DNA of 64,000 nt, taken from the NCBI RefSeq assembly GCF_038784515.1, contig NZ_CP152376.1, forward strand, positions 3,348,001 to 3,412,000, in the 5' to 3' direction. The translations under genes were made by a program, and so were the position numbers. The notes under the pieces were generated by a model. It made no database searches and was not told where the DNA came from. It saw only the letters and a list, made by a program, of their open reading frames with translations. This DNA comes from Rhodoferax sp. GW822-FHT02A01. GTDB lineage: Bacteria > Pseudomonadota > Gammaproteobacteria > Burkholderiales > Burkholderiaceae_C. Below, piece by piece: positions 47,911 through 57,077 of this stretch. Each line of letters starts with the position of its first letter. Position 1 is the first letter of the stretch.

Positions 47911-48921
47911 TCAGGAGGCTACAGCACGGCCGTCGACCAGCTTCACGGAACGTCCTAATTGCTTGGACAGCGTTGCGGCCTCGGCCACCAGCAGCGCGTT
48001 CACGCCATCCTGCAAGGTGACTGGCATGGGCTTGCTTTGCTCCACGGCTTCCACAAAGGCACGCCATTCGGCTTCATAGGCACGCATGTAGCGCTCCAGA
48101 AAGAACAACTCGGGGCGTGCGGAAAGCGAGCCGGCCACCGTGCTCTTGACCACGGTGTTCTCCAGCACATTGCCCACCTGCAGCATGCCTTCGGAGCCCA
48201 GCACTTCCAGGCGCTGCTCGTGCCCGTAAACAGCGCGGCGGGAATTGCGGATGACCACCAGACGGCCATCGGCGTAGCGCAGTGTGGTCACGGCGGTGTC
48301 CACATCGCCTGCTTCACCAATGGCGGGATCGACCAGGCTGCTGCCAAAGGCCGAGACCTCGGCGGGCACGCCGCCAAACATCCAGCAGGCCATATCAAAG
48401 TCGTGGATGGAACTGTCGCGGAAGATGCCACCCGACACCAAGATGTAGCTAATGGGCGGGGGCGCTGGATCGAAGGAGGTGATGGCCAGCAACTCGCTCT
48501 TGCCGATCTCGCCCGCATCCAGCGCTTTTTTCAGGATGGCAAAGTTCGGGTCAAAACGGCGGTTAAAGCCGATCATGACCGGTCGGCCGTTGCGTGCGGC
48601 GGCGGCTTGGCAAGCCATGGCACGTTCCAGGCTCAGGTCCACCGGCTTCTCACATAAAACTGCCTTGCCGGCCTTGGTGGCGGCCTCAATAAGGTCCGAG
48701 TGGGTGTCGGTGGAGGTGGCGATCAGGACGGCATCAATGGCAGGGTCGTTGATGATCACATCCACCGAGTCGGCGCGGGCACCGGAATCGCGGGCCAGCT
48801 CAACAGCGGCAGCGCTGTGAATGTCTGCAACTGCCACCAGTTTGCTTCCAGGGTGTGCAGCAATGCTCTTTGCGTGCACTTTACCGATACGTCCGGCACC
48901 CAATAGTCCTACCTTGATCAT
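47911..48921 (-). CDS. iolG: Inositol 2-dehydrogenase (Gfo/Idh/MocA)
   Basis: 336 residues. IKVGLLGAGRIGKVHAKSIA, AVLCEKPVDLSLERAMACQ, MIGFNRRFDPNFAIL and SGGIFRDSSIHDFDMACWMFGG closely follow the myo-inositol 2-dehydrogenase pattern. It is similar to the product of 44802-45809, suggesting duplication with different isomer preference (myo, scyllo or D-chiro). The ATG at 48921 gives the family N-terminus; the extension to 49026 overlaps the transporter gene. It lies between the ABC transporter and the isomerase. Confidence 0.88.
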   Translation of the reverse strand: MIKVGLLGAGRIGKVHAKSIAAHPGSKLVAVADIHSAAAVELARDSGARADSVDVIINDPAIDAVLIATSTDTHSDLIEAATKAGKAVLCEKPVDLSLERAMACQAAAARNGRPVMIGFNRRFDPNFAILKKALDAGEIGKSELLAITSFDPAPPPISYILVSGGIFRDSSIHDFDMACWMFGGVPAEVSAFGSSLVDPAIGEAGDVDTAVTTLRYADGRLVVIRNSRRAVYGHEQRLEVLGSEGMLQVGNVLENTVVKSTVAGSLSARPELFFLERYMRAYEAEWRAFVEAVEQSKPMPVTLQDGVNALLVAEAATLSKQLGRSVKLVDGRAVAS

Positions 48922-48970
48922 GAAGAATCCTAAAAATAAGAGATGAAAACGAAATACAACGGTTACAGGT

Positions 48971-49945
48971 TCACACCTTGGCAGCCCAGATACGGAACCG
49001 CTGGTCACCATAGGAGGCAAACACAACGATTAGGCCCAGCAGTAGGATGAACCACTGCGGCTTAACCGCCATGACGACTAGATATGACTGGATGGACGAC
49101 AGTAAGAAAGTGCCCAGGATGGTGCCGATCAGCGAGACACGCCCGCCAGAAAGCAAGCAGCCACCAAGCACGCAGGAAGCGATGGCCTGCAATTCCATTT
49201 GACGACCCATGGAGCCATCGGCGAAGCCGAGCTTGCCTGCTTCGAGTGCACCGGCAAAGGCCGCCAGTGCACCACACACGATAAAGGCAGTGATTTTGGT
49301 CTTACCGACGTGCACGCCGCGAGAGTGTGCGCTATCGCTTGAACCACCCACCGCCAGCAGTCGGTTGCCAAACGGGGTCGCATACAGCACCACCGACAGA
49401 GCGGCCATACCAAGAACCAGCCACACAATGGCCGTGTTGAAGCCCATTAGATCACCACCTCCCAATATCGTGTAGGTTACGGAGTCACGCTGCTCGTATG
49501 GCATGGAGAACGAAAATCCGTCGGTCAGTGCAATGGCAATGCCACGGAATATCATCAGAGTACCAAGCGTAATGATCAACGAGGGTGTTTTGGTCACTGT
49601 CACCAGGTAGCCGTTGAACCAGCCAATCGCGGCACCCACTACAGTGGCCGCAAGTGCAGCCAGCACCGGATCAATGCGTATCGACAGCCACAGGTAGGCC
49701 AGCGCGCCCATCCCCAGGGTTGAGCCGACCGAGATGTCGATCTCGCCGGTACCCATAACCAGGGCGACGCCCAGGCTCATCAGGCCCAGGGTTGCGGTGA
49801 CCTGCAAAATGGTTCCGACGTTGAAAGAGTTGGCCCAGCGACCGCCCGAAGACAGCGAGAAGAAGGTAATGGCAACGACCGCAATGGCGAAGATGCCGAT
49901 CTCGCCGTGGCGTGCAAACAGTCTTTTTAAGGAGGTGGGGCTCAT
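48971..49945 (-). CDS. Ribose-type ABC transporter permease 1
   Basis: 324 residues, about 8-9 membrane helices, of the RbsC/FrcB family: the GEIDISVGSTLGMGALAYLWL signature and VTKTPSLIITLGTLMIFRGIAI are typical. It forms the membrane channel of an inositol/sugar importer with the second permease at 50730-51710. Its start overlaps the ATPase stop by one base. Confidence 0.9.
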   Translation of the reverse strand: MSPTSLKRLFARHGEIGIFAIAVVAITFFSLSSGGRWANSFNVGTILQVTATLGLMSLGVALVMGTGEIDISVGSTLGMGALAYLWLSIRIDPVLAALAATVVGAAIGWFNGYLVTVTKTPSLIITLGTLMIFRGIAIALTDGFSFSMPYEQRDSVTYTILGGGDLMGFNTAIVWLVLGMAALSVVLYATPFGNRLLAVGGSSDSAHSRGVHVGKTKITAFIVCGALAAFAGALEAGKLGFADGSMGRQMELQAIASCVLGGCLLSGGRVSLIGTILGTFLLSSIQSYLVVMAVKPQWFILLLGLIVVFASYGDQRFRIWAAKV

Positions 49946-50715
49946 TACGCGGCTCGCTTCTCTACTTGGCGTCCGCCCTGGCGAATCACTTCCTCCAGCG
50001 CATCTGCGGTCATTTCACTGGTCTTGGCGTCCTCGACCTTTTCACCGTTTTCCATGATCACGATGCGGTCAGCGAGTTTGTGCACCTGGAAAATGTCGTG
50101 TGTGATGTAGATCACCAGCAGACCTTGCTGTTTGAGTTGTACCGCCAGTTCGTTGACGTGTTCGCGCTCACGCACCGACAAGTGGTTGGTCGGCTCGTCC
50201 ATGATCACGACGCGGTTCTTGAACTCAACAGCGCGACCGATCTTGACCGACTGGCGCTCACCACCAGAGAGGCGACCCACTTCGTCATCGGTGGAGACGT
50301 TATCGCGCAGACCGAATTCACGGATGACCTCGGTAGAGGTTTTGCGCATGGTCTTGAAGTCCAGAAATGGAATGCCCATGATGCGCTTGACCGGCTCGCG
50401 TCCGAGATAGAAATTGCGCGCAATCGATAGGTTGTCGCACAGACCAACTGACTGCTGGATCGTCTCTATGCCCTGGTTGATAGCCAGGCTGGGATGGAAT
50501 TGCGTGACGCGTTGGCCATCGAAATACACCTCGCCGGCGTTCGGCGTGTGAATGCCACACAGCACGCGGATCAGTGTAGTCTTGCCGGCGCCGTTGTCGC
50601 CGACCAGGCCGACCAGTTCGCCAGCATGGAAGTCCACTGATACGTTTTTCAGCGCATGGAAAGATCCGAAATGGAGGTCGATGTTTTTGACTTGGATGAG
50701 TGGATGATTCGACAT
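49945..50715 (-). CDS. Ribose-type ABC transporter ATPase
   Basis: 256 residues with a single nucleotide-binding domain: Walker A GDNGAGKTT, signature LSGGERQSVKIGRAVEF, Walker B VVIMDEPTNHLS. Most ribose-type ATPases have two such domains in about 500 residues; this single-domain form resembles FrcA. It would work as a homodimer under two different permeases. It lies 14 bases after the second permease gene. Confidence 0.91.
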   Translation of the reverse strand: MSNHPLIQVKNIDLHFGSFHALKNVSVDFHAGELVGLVGDNGAGKTTLIRVLCGIHTPNAGEVYFDGQRVTQFHPSLAINQGIETIQQSVGLCDNLSIARNFYLGREPVKRIMGIPFLDFKTMRKTSTEVIREFGLRDNVSTDDEVGRLSGGERQSVKIGRAVEFKNRVVIMDEPTNHLSVREREHVNELAVQLKQQGLLVIYITHDIFQVHKLADRIVIMENGEKVEDAKTSEMTADALEEVIRQGGRQVEKRAA

Positions 50716-50729
50716 GGTGGTGCTCGGGT

Positions 50730-51701
50730 TTACAGGGAACGGTTGACCTTGTTGGCCAGGTATTGGTTGAAGATGACAGCTGCGATCAGCACTGCGCCGA
50801 CAAAGGTCATGTACCAGGAAGAGGGGGCGCCCAGCGCAATCAGCTCATAACGCACAGATACGACGATGAAGGTACCCAGCAGTGCACCAATCAGGGAGCC
50901 ACGTCCACCAGTCAGCAAGCAGCCGCCGATTACGGCTGCTGCAATGGCTTCGAGCTCCATCAGTTCGCCCAGCGTGACGTGGGTTTGAGGGTTGTCGCAT
51001 AGTGTGATGATTCCGGATAAGCCCGCCAGCATCGAGCACAGCACAAAGGTTGCGAGCTTGACGTGGTCGGTGCGCACGCCGCGAGATTCAGCACTGTCCT
51101 GCTGTCCGCCAGTGGCCAGCAGGTGGTTGCCAAAGCGGGTGAGCAAGAGCATCACGCTGAGCAGCACGGCCACCAGCACTGTCCACCAGATCACGGCTGG
51201 CAGGCCTAGAAGGTGGCCGCCAAACATTTGTGTTAGCCAGTGGGTGCGCGCATCGGCGGAGAAGGTGCTGACGGTGCCACCGGTCCACACGTAGATGACG
51301 CCGCGCACGCTGAAAAGTCCACCCAAGGTGACGATCATGGAGGGCAGCTTTAGGCGCACGACGGCCAGGCCTTGTAGTAGGCCGATCAGGGCGGCCAACG
51401 CCATGGCCGCAATAAAAGACATCGGGACGCCAAGCACCGGCTCCAGCGTCACAAAAGAAACACCTGCCAGGCCGTAGACCGAGCCCACAGACAGGTCGAT
51501 TTCGCGGGCGATGATGACCAGCGCAAGGCCCATCGACAGTAGGCCCAGGATGGCGGAGAACTGCAGCACGTTCGCCAAGGAGTTGGTGTTCCACCAGCCA
51601 TTGAAGTCGATTAACGTGAACAGAACCAGCATGGCACTCACGCCGATAACCGAGCCCAGAGACTGGCCGGTCAGAAGCCTGCGAAGGTAAATATTCGTCA
51701 T
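50730..51701 (-). CDS. Ribose-type ABC transporter permease 2
   Basis: About 323 residues with multiple membrane helices and the family segment AREIDLSVGSVYGLAGVSFVTL. It resembles permease 1 in order and motifs (both end with a GGCLLTGGRGSLIGALLGT-type loop) but is a separate paralogue, so the importer is likely heterodimeric. An in-frame ATG three codons upstream (51710) is equally possible. Confidence 0.89.
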   Translation of the reverse strand: MTNIYLRRLLTGQSLGSVIGVSAMLVLFTLIDFNGWWNTNSLANVLQFSAILGLLSMGLALVIIAREIDLSVGSVYGLAGVSFVTLEPVLGVPMSFIAAMALAALIGLLQGLAVVRLKLPSMIVTLGGLFSVRGVIYVWTGGTVSTFSADARTHWLTQMFGGHLLGLPAVIWWTVLVAVLLSVMLLLTRFGNHLLATGGQQDSAESRGVRTDHVKLATFVLCSMLAGLSGIITLCDNPQTHVTLGELMELEAIAAAVIGGCLLTGGRGSLIGALLGTFIVVSVRYELIALGAPSSWYMTFVGAVLIAAVIFNQYLANKVNRSL

Positions 51702-51807
51702 GGATTGCAATTGAAGTCAAGAGATGTGAGCCCCTGCGACCAACGGGATAGACCCGGTGGCCGCAAGGGACCGTGGCCCGGATTCAAGTCCGGCCCAAGG
51801 GCTCAGC

Positions 51808-52833
51808 TTATTGCCAGCCAGTCTGTTTCTTGTACTCGGCATCACCGAACACGCCGCGTACCAGCTTGGCCCACTTGTCGGCGTTGTCCTTGTTGATGAT
51901 GACCGGACCGGTCAAGATGTCGGACTTGGGCTCATAGCCCAGTTCGTGGTACCAGTACAGCCACTCCATGGGAGCGTAGCCCTGCAGCCAAAAGCCTTGG
52001 CTGTTGGCTGCCAAAATGTGACCTTGGCGCACACCTTCGATAGAGACTGGACCTTCGTCCACAGTGATGATGGTCATGCCCTTTTTGCCGATGTCAGGGT
52101 TCAGCCCCATCTTGTTGGCCACGTCCCAAGCCCAGGGCGACGACCAGCCGGCCACGGTAAAGATGTAGTTGGCATCCTTGTGCGATTGCAGGTAGGCCTG
52201 CATTGCATTGCGGGCCTGAGTTGGCTCAGCACTGATGAACAGTTCGTCGAACTTGGCACCTGCGGCTTCCATCACTTCACGCATGCCCTTGCATCGTGCC
52301 TTCAGACCTTGGTGGGCCGCATCGTGCACAGCGCACATTACGCGGGTGGGCATGGGCACTTTGCCAGCCTTGGCTTGGGCCAGGGCGTATTGACCGAGAT
52401 TTTTGCCGGTCAAGTATTCGTCACCGCCGACATAGGTCAGGTAAGGGATGCGCTTGCCTTCGGGGCGGCTGTCAGGAATGTTGAATGCCACAACGGGGAT
52501 GCCGGAAGCAATCGCCTTGCGCAGCGGGCCTTCAAAGGCATTGGCGTCGACGATGGGCACTGCAATGCCGTCCGGATGGGTTGCAATAGCTTGTTCGAGT
52601 AGACGCACATGCTCTTGCACCGAGTAGTTGTTGGTGGATATGTACTCGGTTTTGACGTTCGGGTACTTCTTTTCGAACTCCTTGAGCGACTCGGTGAGCC
52701 AGCCCATGTTGGCGTCGTTCGAGCCAATGTGAGAGACCATCACAAAGCGATAGTCTTTTGCCAAAGCAGCGCCTGCTGCGAGTGCGATGCCAGCGGCAAT
52801 CACGGTGGTTTTAATTAGCTTAGCGAGTTTCAT
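51808..52833 (-). CDS. Periplasmic sugar/inositol-binding protein
   Basis: 341 residues with an N-terminal signal peptide (about 1-25, ending ALAAGAALA) and a RbsB-like fold: VSHIGSNDANMGWLTESLKEFEKKY, AIATHPDGIAVPIVDANAFE and IITVDEGPVSIEGV. It captures the substrate for the importer encoded immediately downstream and starts the minus-strand transcript. The substrate is inferred to be an inositol from the locus. Confidence 0.9.
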   Translation of the reverse strand: MKLAKLIKTTVIAAGIALAAGAALAKDYRFVMVSHIGSNDANMGWLTESLKEFEKKYPNVKTEYISTNNYSVQEHVRLLEQAIATHPDGIAVPIVDANAFEGPLRKAIASGIPVVAFNIPDSRPEGKRIPYLTYVGGDEYLTGKNLGQYALAQAKAGKVPMPTRVMCAVHDAAHQGLKARCKGMREVMEAAGAKFDELFISAEPTQARNAMQAYLQSHKDANYIFTVAGWSSPWAWDVANKMGLNPDIGKKGMTIITVDEGPVSIEGVRQGHILAANSQGFWLQGYAPMEWLYWYHELGYEPKSDILTGPVIINKDNADKWAKLVRGVFGDAEYKKQTGWQ

Positions 52834-53089
52834 TTGCCATCCTTCATTTGAATAATCTGTGTTGACTAAATTGCTCTGTTAGAGCAAGTAACTGATTGCA
52901 TGCATGTTTGCGTTGTCTTGCTGCTCTCCTTTAAATTTGTATAGATATTCATGACACTTTTGAGGTAACCGGATCCACTTGAACCGCTCCAAAGAGCCAA
53001 TCCTCAGCGATGCAGGATTCGGTCCTGAGACCGTGATCTTGAGCGCCTGTCGATGGTATGTTTGCGCAAATTGCAAGTCAACGAAACTA

Positions 53090-53103
53090 GCAATTAATAT
53101 TGC
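53090..53103. promoter_or_regulatory. Operator GCAAT-N4-ATTGC in the divergent iol promoter (copy 1)
   Basis: GCAAT-TAAT-ATTGC about 257 bases before the binding-protein start and 202 before iolD. The 471-base divergent region 52834-53304 holds no gene and is AT-rich, as expected for a regulatory region. Confidence 0.68.
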
Positions 53104-53245
53104 AAAACATAGGGAAAATCCCTAGGTTTTCTCGATCTCCGGAACGTTTTTGAATTGAATTCGGTGGTGGTCGACATGTCTCACTGGTGGACATCCGTGT
53201 TTTCCCTAAGCATCATGCAATATCGACACTGCAGCGAGTCATTGT

Positions 53246-53259
53246 GCAATAATTATTGC
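53246..53259. promoter_or_regulatory. Operator GCAAT-N4-ATTGC upstream of iolD (copy 2)
   Basis: GCAATAATTATTGC is a perfect 14-bp palindrome, 45 bases before the iolD ATG, in position to block its promoter. A further GCAA half-site occurs near 53217. Confidence 0.74.
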
Positions 53260-53304
53260 TGCTAATTGAAATCGTCAATACACCACTCAAAACCAGGAGA
53301 TTCC

Positions 53305-55155
53305 ATGCCCGAGAAGACCGTCAGGCTGACCATGGCGCAAGCGCTGGTCAAGTACCTATGCAACCAATTCACTGAAATCGAGGGCGAAAAAGTACCGCTC
53401 TTTGCCGGTGTCTTTGCCATCTTTGGTCATGGCAATGTGACCTGCCTGTCCGAGGCCTTGGAAGCTGTGCAAGACACCTTGCCCACTTGGCGCGGACAGA
53501 ATGAACAGTCCATGGCGCTATCTGCCGTGGCCTTTGCCAAGGCCAAGAAGCGCCGCCAGTTGATGGTGGCCGCCACCTCCATCGGCCCGGGTGCCGCCAA
53601 TATGGTGACCGCTGCTGGCACCGCTCACGCGAACCGTTTGCCGGTACTATTGTTGGCTGGTGACACTTTTGCCAACCGTTTGCCAGACCCGGTGTTGCAA
53701 CAAGTCGAGCACTTCAATAATCCGACCATCACCGTCAACGACAGTTTCAAGGCGGTGGTGCGTTACTGGGACCGCATCACGTTGCCCGAGCAAATCATTA
53801 CCTCTTTGCCTCAAGCCATTGCCACGATGCTGGACCCGGCGGACTGCGGCCCGGCCTTTATCGGCCTGTGCCAGGACACGCAAGAAATTGCCTTCGATTA
53901 CCCCATCGAATTCTTTGCCCCCACCTCCTGGACCGTGCCGCGCCCCCGTGCTGACAAGGACAAGATTGCACAAGCCGTGGCACTGCTCAAGACGGCAAAG
54001 AAGCCGCTGATCATTTCCGGCGGTGGCGTGCGCTACTCCCTGGCCGAAACGCAGGTGGCCGACTTTGCACTGCGCCACAACATCCCGGTGGTGGAAACCA
54101 TTGCCGGCAAGGGCGGCTTGACCCACTACCACCCGGCCCATGCCGGCCCTATCGGCATCGTGGGCTCCACCTCGGCCAACGCATTGGCAACGGACGCTGA
54201 CGTGATTCTGGCCATTGGCACCCGTCTGCAAGATTTCACCACCGGATCCTGGACCCTGTTCAATCGCGAGGCCAAGTTCATTTCCGTCAACGCCGCGCGT
54301 TGGGACGCCACCAAGCACCGCGCCCTGTCGGTCGTGGGCGATGCACGCGAAACCATTGTGGAACTGGAAGAAGCCATTGGTGCCTGGGAAGCATCTCCGG
54401 AGTGGTTCAACCAATCGCGCGCATTGTTCGGCGATTGGGAGTTGCTGCTTGAAAGCCACAAGAAGCCGACCAACGCACCCATCCCCACCTACGCGCAAGT
54501 CGTGGATGTGGTCAACAAAGGTGCGCGTGACAACGACACCCTGATTGCAGCCGCCGGTGGCATGCCGGGCGAAGTCACCAAGGGTTGGCGTGTGAAGGAC
54601 CCGCACACCTTTGACTGCGAATTCGGCTTCTCCTGCATGGGCTATGAGATTGCAGCTGGTTGGGGGCACGCCATGGCCAAGGACGGCAAGGGCACACCCA
54701 TCGTGATGCTGGGTGATGGAACCTACATGATGATGAACTCGGACATCTACTCCACCGTGCTGTCGGGACACAAAATGATTGTGGTGGTCTGCGACAACGG
54801 CGGCTACGCAGTGATCAACCGCCTGCAGCAATTCAAGGGCGTGCCCGGCTTTAACAACCTGCTCAAGGACTGCCGCGTCAAGCAGCCCTTCCCGGTGGAC
54901 TTTGTGAAGCACGCCGAATCCATGGGCGCTCTGGCGCGCAGCTGCGCGACGCTGGAAGAACTGGCAGAGGCCATGGAGTGGGCACAGAACAACGACCGCA
55001 CCACGCTCATCACCATCGTCACCGACGCCTATGCCTGGGTTCCGGGTGACGCAGACTGGGACGTGGGCGTGCCCGAGGTCAGCACCCGCAAATCCGTGCA
55101 GGAAGCCCGCGTGCAGCAGGAACTTATTCGCAGCAAACAACGTGTTGGCATTTAA
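53305..55155 (+). CDS. iolD: 3D-(3,5/4)-trihydroxycyclohexane-1,2-dione hydrolase
   Basis: 616 residues of the thiamine-diphosphate enzyme family. Near the N-terminus are FAGVFAIFGHGNVTCL and the GPGAANMVTAAGTAHANRLPVLLL region; the cofactor motif is GDGTYMMMNSDIYSTV. It opens the ring of the trione to 5-deoxyglucuronate in inositol breakdown. The ATG at 53305 has the ribosome site CAGGAG 7 bases upstream, which rules out the longer frame from 53266. First gene of the plus-strand operon. Confidence 0.95.
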   Translation: MPEKTVRLTMAQALVKYLCNQFTEIEGEKVPLFAGVFAIFGHGNVTCLSEALEAVQDTLPTWRGQNEQSMALSAVAFAKAKKRRQLMVAATSIGPGAANMVTAAGTAHANRLPVLLLAGDTFANRLPDPVLQQVEHFNNPTITVNDSFKAVVRYWDRITLPEQIITSLPQAIATMLDPADCGPAFIGLCQDTQEIAFDYPIEFFAPTSWTVPRPRADKDKIAQAVALLKTAKKPLIISGGGVRYSLAETQVADFALRHNIPVVETIAGKGGLTHYHPAHAGPIGIVGSTSANALATDADVILAIGTRLQDFTTGSWTLFNREAKFISVNAARWDATKHRALSVVGDARETIVELEEAIGAWEASPEWFNQSRALFGDWELLLESHKKPTNAPIPTYAQVVDVVNKGARDNDTLIAAAGGMPGEVTKGWRVKDPHTFDCEFGFSCMGYEIAAGWGHAMAKDGKGTPIVMLGDGTYMMMNSDIYSTVLSGHKMIVVVCDNGGYAVINRLQQFKGVPGFNNLLKDCRVKQPFPVDFVKHAESMGALARSCATLEELAEAMEWAQNNDRTTLITIVTDAYAWVPGDADWDVGVPEVSTRKSVQEARVQQELIRSKQRVGI

Positions 55156-55177
55156 CTAATTGAACCAAGGAAATAGC

Positions 55178-55996
55178 ATGAATCGTCTCGATGGAAAAGT
55201 AGCCGTTATCACCGGCGGAACGCAAGGTCTGGGCGCAGCCATTGCGCTGCAATTTGCCAAAGCCGGAGCCGCAGGCTTGGCCATTTGCGGTCGTTCCGCA
55301 GCCAAAGGCGAAGCGGTGGCACTTCGCATAGAAAAAGAAACTGGCGTCAAGACCGTATTTGTTGCTGCCGACCTGAATAGAGTGGACGACTGCCGCAATG
55401 TGATCGCCCAGGCTGACAAGACCTTTGGCCGCATTGATGTGCTGGTGAATGCTGCTGGTCTCACCGACCGGGGCAATCTGCTCAACACCTCACAAGACCT
55501 GTTTGATCGCATGTTTGCAGTCAATGTGCGCGCGCCTTTCTTCCTGATGCAAGAAGCCGCTAAGCGCATGATCCGTGACGGAATCCAAGGCAATATGGTC
55601 AACATCGGCTCCACTTCCGAGCGTGCCGGTCAGCCCTTTATCGCACCCTACTGCGCCTCCAAGGGCGCGCTGGCCACACTCACCCGCAACTCGGGCTATG
55701 CGCTGATGCGCAACCGCATTCGCGTCAATCAACTCGACATCGGATGGATGGCTTCTGACGGTGAAGACCGCACGCAGCGCGAATACCACGGTGCCGACGA
55801 AAACTGGCTGGAGAAGGCCGCAGCCGCACAGCCCTTTGGTCGCCTGCTGGACCCCGCTGAAGTGGCCAAGGCCGTGGCCTTTTTGGCATCCGACGATAGC
55901 GGCATGATGACCGGCTCGGTGATCCACTTTGACCAGTCGGTCTGGGGTGGTTACGACGCCGCGCCTCCGGTTCCTGCCGGTCCCATGACTGAATAA
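55178..55996 (+). CDS. Short-chain dehydrogenase/reductase
   Basis: 272 residues with the SDR cofactor motif TGGTQGLGAAIA and catalytic Ser/Tyr/Lys in the GSTSERAGQPFIAPYCASKGAL segment (Tyr-x-x-x-Lys present). A C-terminal GSVIHFDQSVWGGYD loop is typical. Co-transcription with iolD suggests oxidation or reduction of an inositol derivative. The start is chosen by the AAGGAA ribosome site and normal N-terminus. Confidence 0.86.
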   Translation: MNRLDGKVAVITGGTQGLGAAIALQFAKAGAAGLAICGRSAAKGEAVALRIEKETGVKTVFVAADLNRVDDCRNVIAQADKTFGRIDVLVNAAGLTDRGNLLNTSQDLFDRMFAVNVRAPFFLMQEAAKRMIRDGIQGNMVNIGSTSERAGQPFIAPYCASKGALATLTRNSGYALMRNRIRVNQLDIGWMASDGEDRTQREYHGADENWLEKAAAAQPFGRLLDPAEVAKAVAFLASDDSGMMTGSVIHFDQSVWGGYDAAPPVPAGPMTE

Positions 55997-56014
55997 GCAG
56001 AGAGTGCGTCAAGC

Positions 56015-57067
56015 ATGAAAACCATCAAAGGACCCGGCATTTACCTGGCGCAGTTTGCGACCGATGAGGCACCCTTCAACCAGCTGGACACGCTGGCCCA
56101 ATGGGTGGCCGACAGGGGCTTCAAGGGCGTGCAAATTCCAACCTGGGATACCCGCATCTTCAACCTGAAGCTGGCCGCCGAGAGCCAGACCTATTGCGAT
56201 GACATCACCGGCATGCTGGCCTCCAAGGGCCTACAAGTGACCGAACTGGCCTCGCATATCACCGGGCAACTGGTAGCCGTGCACCCCGCGCACGACCAGA
56301 TCATGGACAGCTTCGCACCGGAGGCCGTGCGCGGCAATCCGGCTCTGCGCCAGCAATGGGCCGTGGAGCAAATGGGCTATTGCGCGCGAGCTTCCAAGAA
56401 CCTGGGGCTGGACCGCCATGTGTCCTTTACCGGCTCGCTGCTGTGGCCTTATCTCTATCCCTATCCCCAGTGGCCCGAAGGCTTGGTGGACGAGGCCTTT
56501 GATGAACTGGCCAAACGCTGGCTGCCCATCCTGAACCAGTTCGACGACAACGGCGTGGACCTCTGCTATGAGGTACACCCCTGCGAAGACGTTCACGATG
56601 GCCTGACCTTCGAGATGTTCCTAGAGCGCGTGGGCAACCACAAGCGCTGCAACATGCTCTACGACCCCAGCCACTTTGTGCTGCAGCAGCTCGATTACCT
56701 GGCCTTTATCGACCACTACCACGAGCGCATCAAGATGTTCCACGTTAAGGACGCCGAGTTCCGCCCGAATGGCAAGACCGGTGTCTACGGCGGCTTCCAG
56801 CCCTGGAAGACACGGGCCGGACGTTTCCGCTCGCTGGGTGATGGACAGGTGGACTTCGGTGCGATCTTCTCCAAATTCGCCACCTACGACTTCGACGGCT
56901 GGGCCGTGCTGGAGTGGGAGTGCTTTCTCAAGAACTCCGACGACGGCGCACGCGAGGGCGCGGAGTTCATCAAGAAACACATCATCAAGGTGTCAGAGCG
57001 TGCGTTCGATGACTTTGTAAAGTCGGGTGCCAACAAGGCTGCCAACCGCAGCATCCTCGGAATTTAA
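56015..57067 (+). CDS. Sugar phosphate isomerase/epimerase (xylose-isomerase-like TIM barrel)
   Basis: 350 residues, longer than IolE, with barrel motifs GFKGVQIPTWDTRIF, VTELASHITGQLVAVHPAHD, CYEVHPCEDVHDG, MLYDPSHFVLQQLDYLAFIDHYHERIKMFHVKDAEF and GWAVLEWECFLK. Third such barrel in the locus. It overlaps no gene and its neighbour is a Gfo/Idh oxidoreductase, a pair often found in loci for scyllo- or chiro-inositol or sugar-derivative use. Reaction unknown. Confidence 0.82.
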   Translation: MKTIKGPGIYLAQFATDEAPFNQLDTLAQWVADRGFKGVQIPTWDTRIFNLKLAAESQTYCDDITGMLASKGLQVTELASHITGQLVAVHPAHDQIMDSFAPEAVRGNPALRQQWAVEQMGYCARASKNLGLDRHVSFTGSLLWPYLYPYPQWPEGLVDEAFDELAKRWLPILNQFDDNGVDLCYEVHPCEDVHDGLTFEMFLERVGNHKRCNMLYDPSHFVLQQLDYLAFIDHYHERIKMFHVKDAEFRPNGKTGVYGGFQPWKTRAGRFRSLGDGQVDFGAIFSKFATYDFDGWAVLEWECFLKNSDDGAREGAEFIKKHIIKVSERAFDDFVKSGANKAANRSILGI

Positions 57068-57077
57068 GGAAATACAA

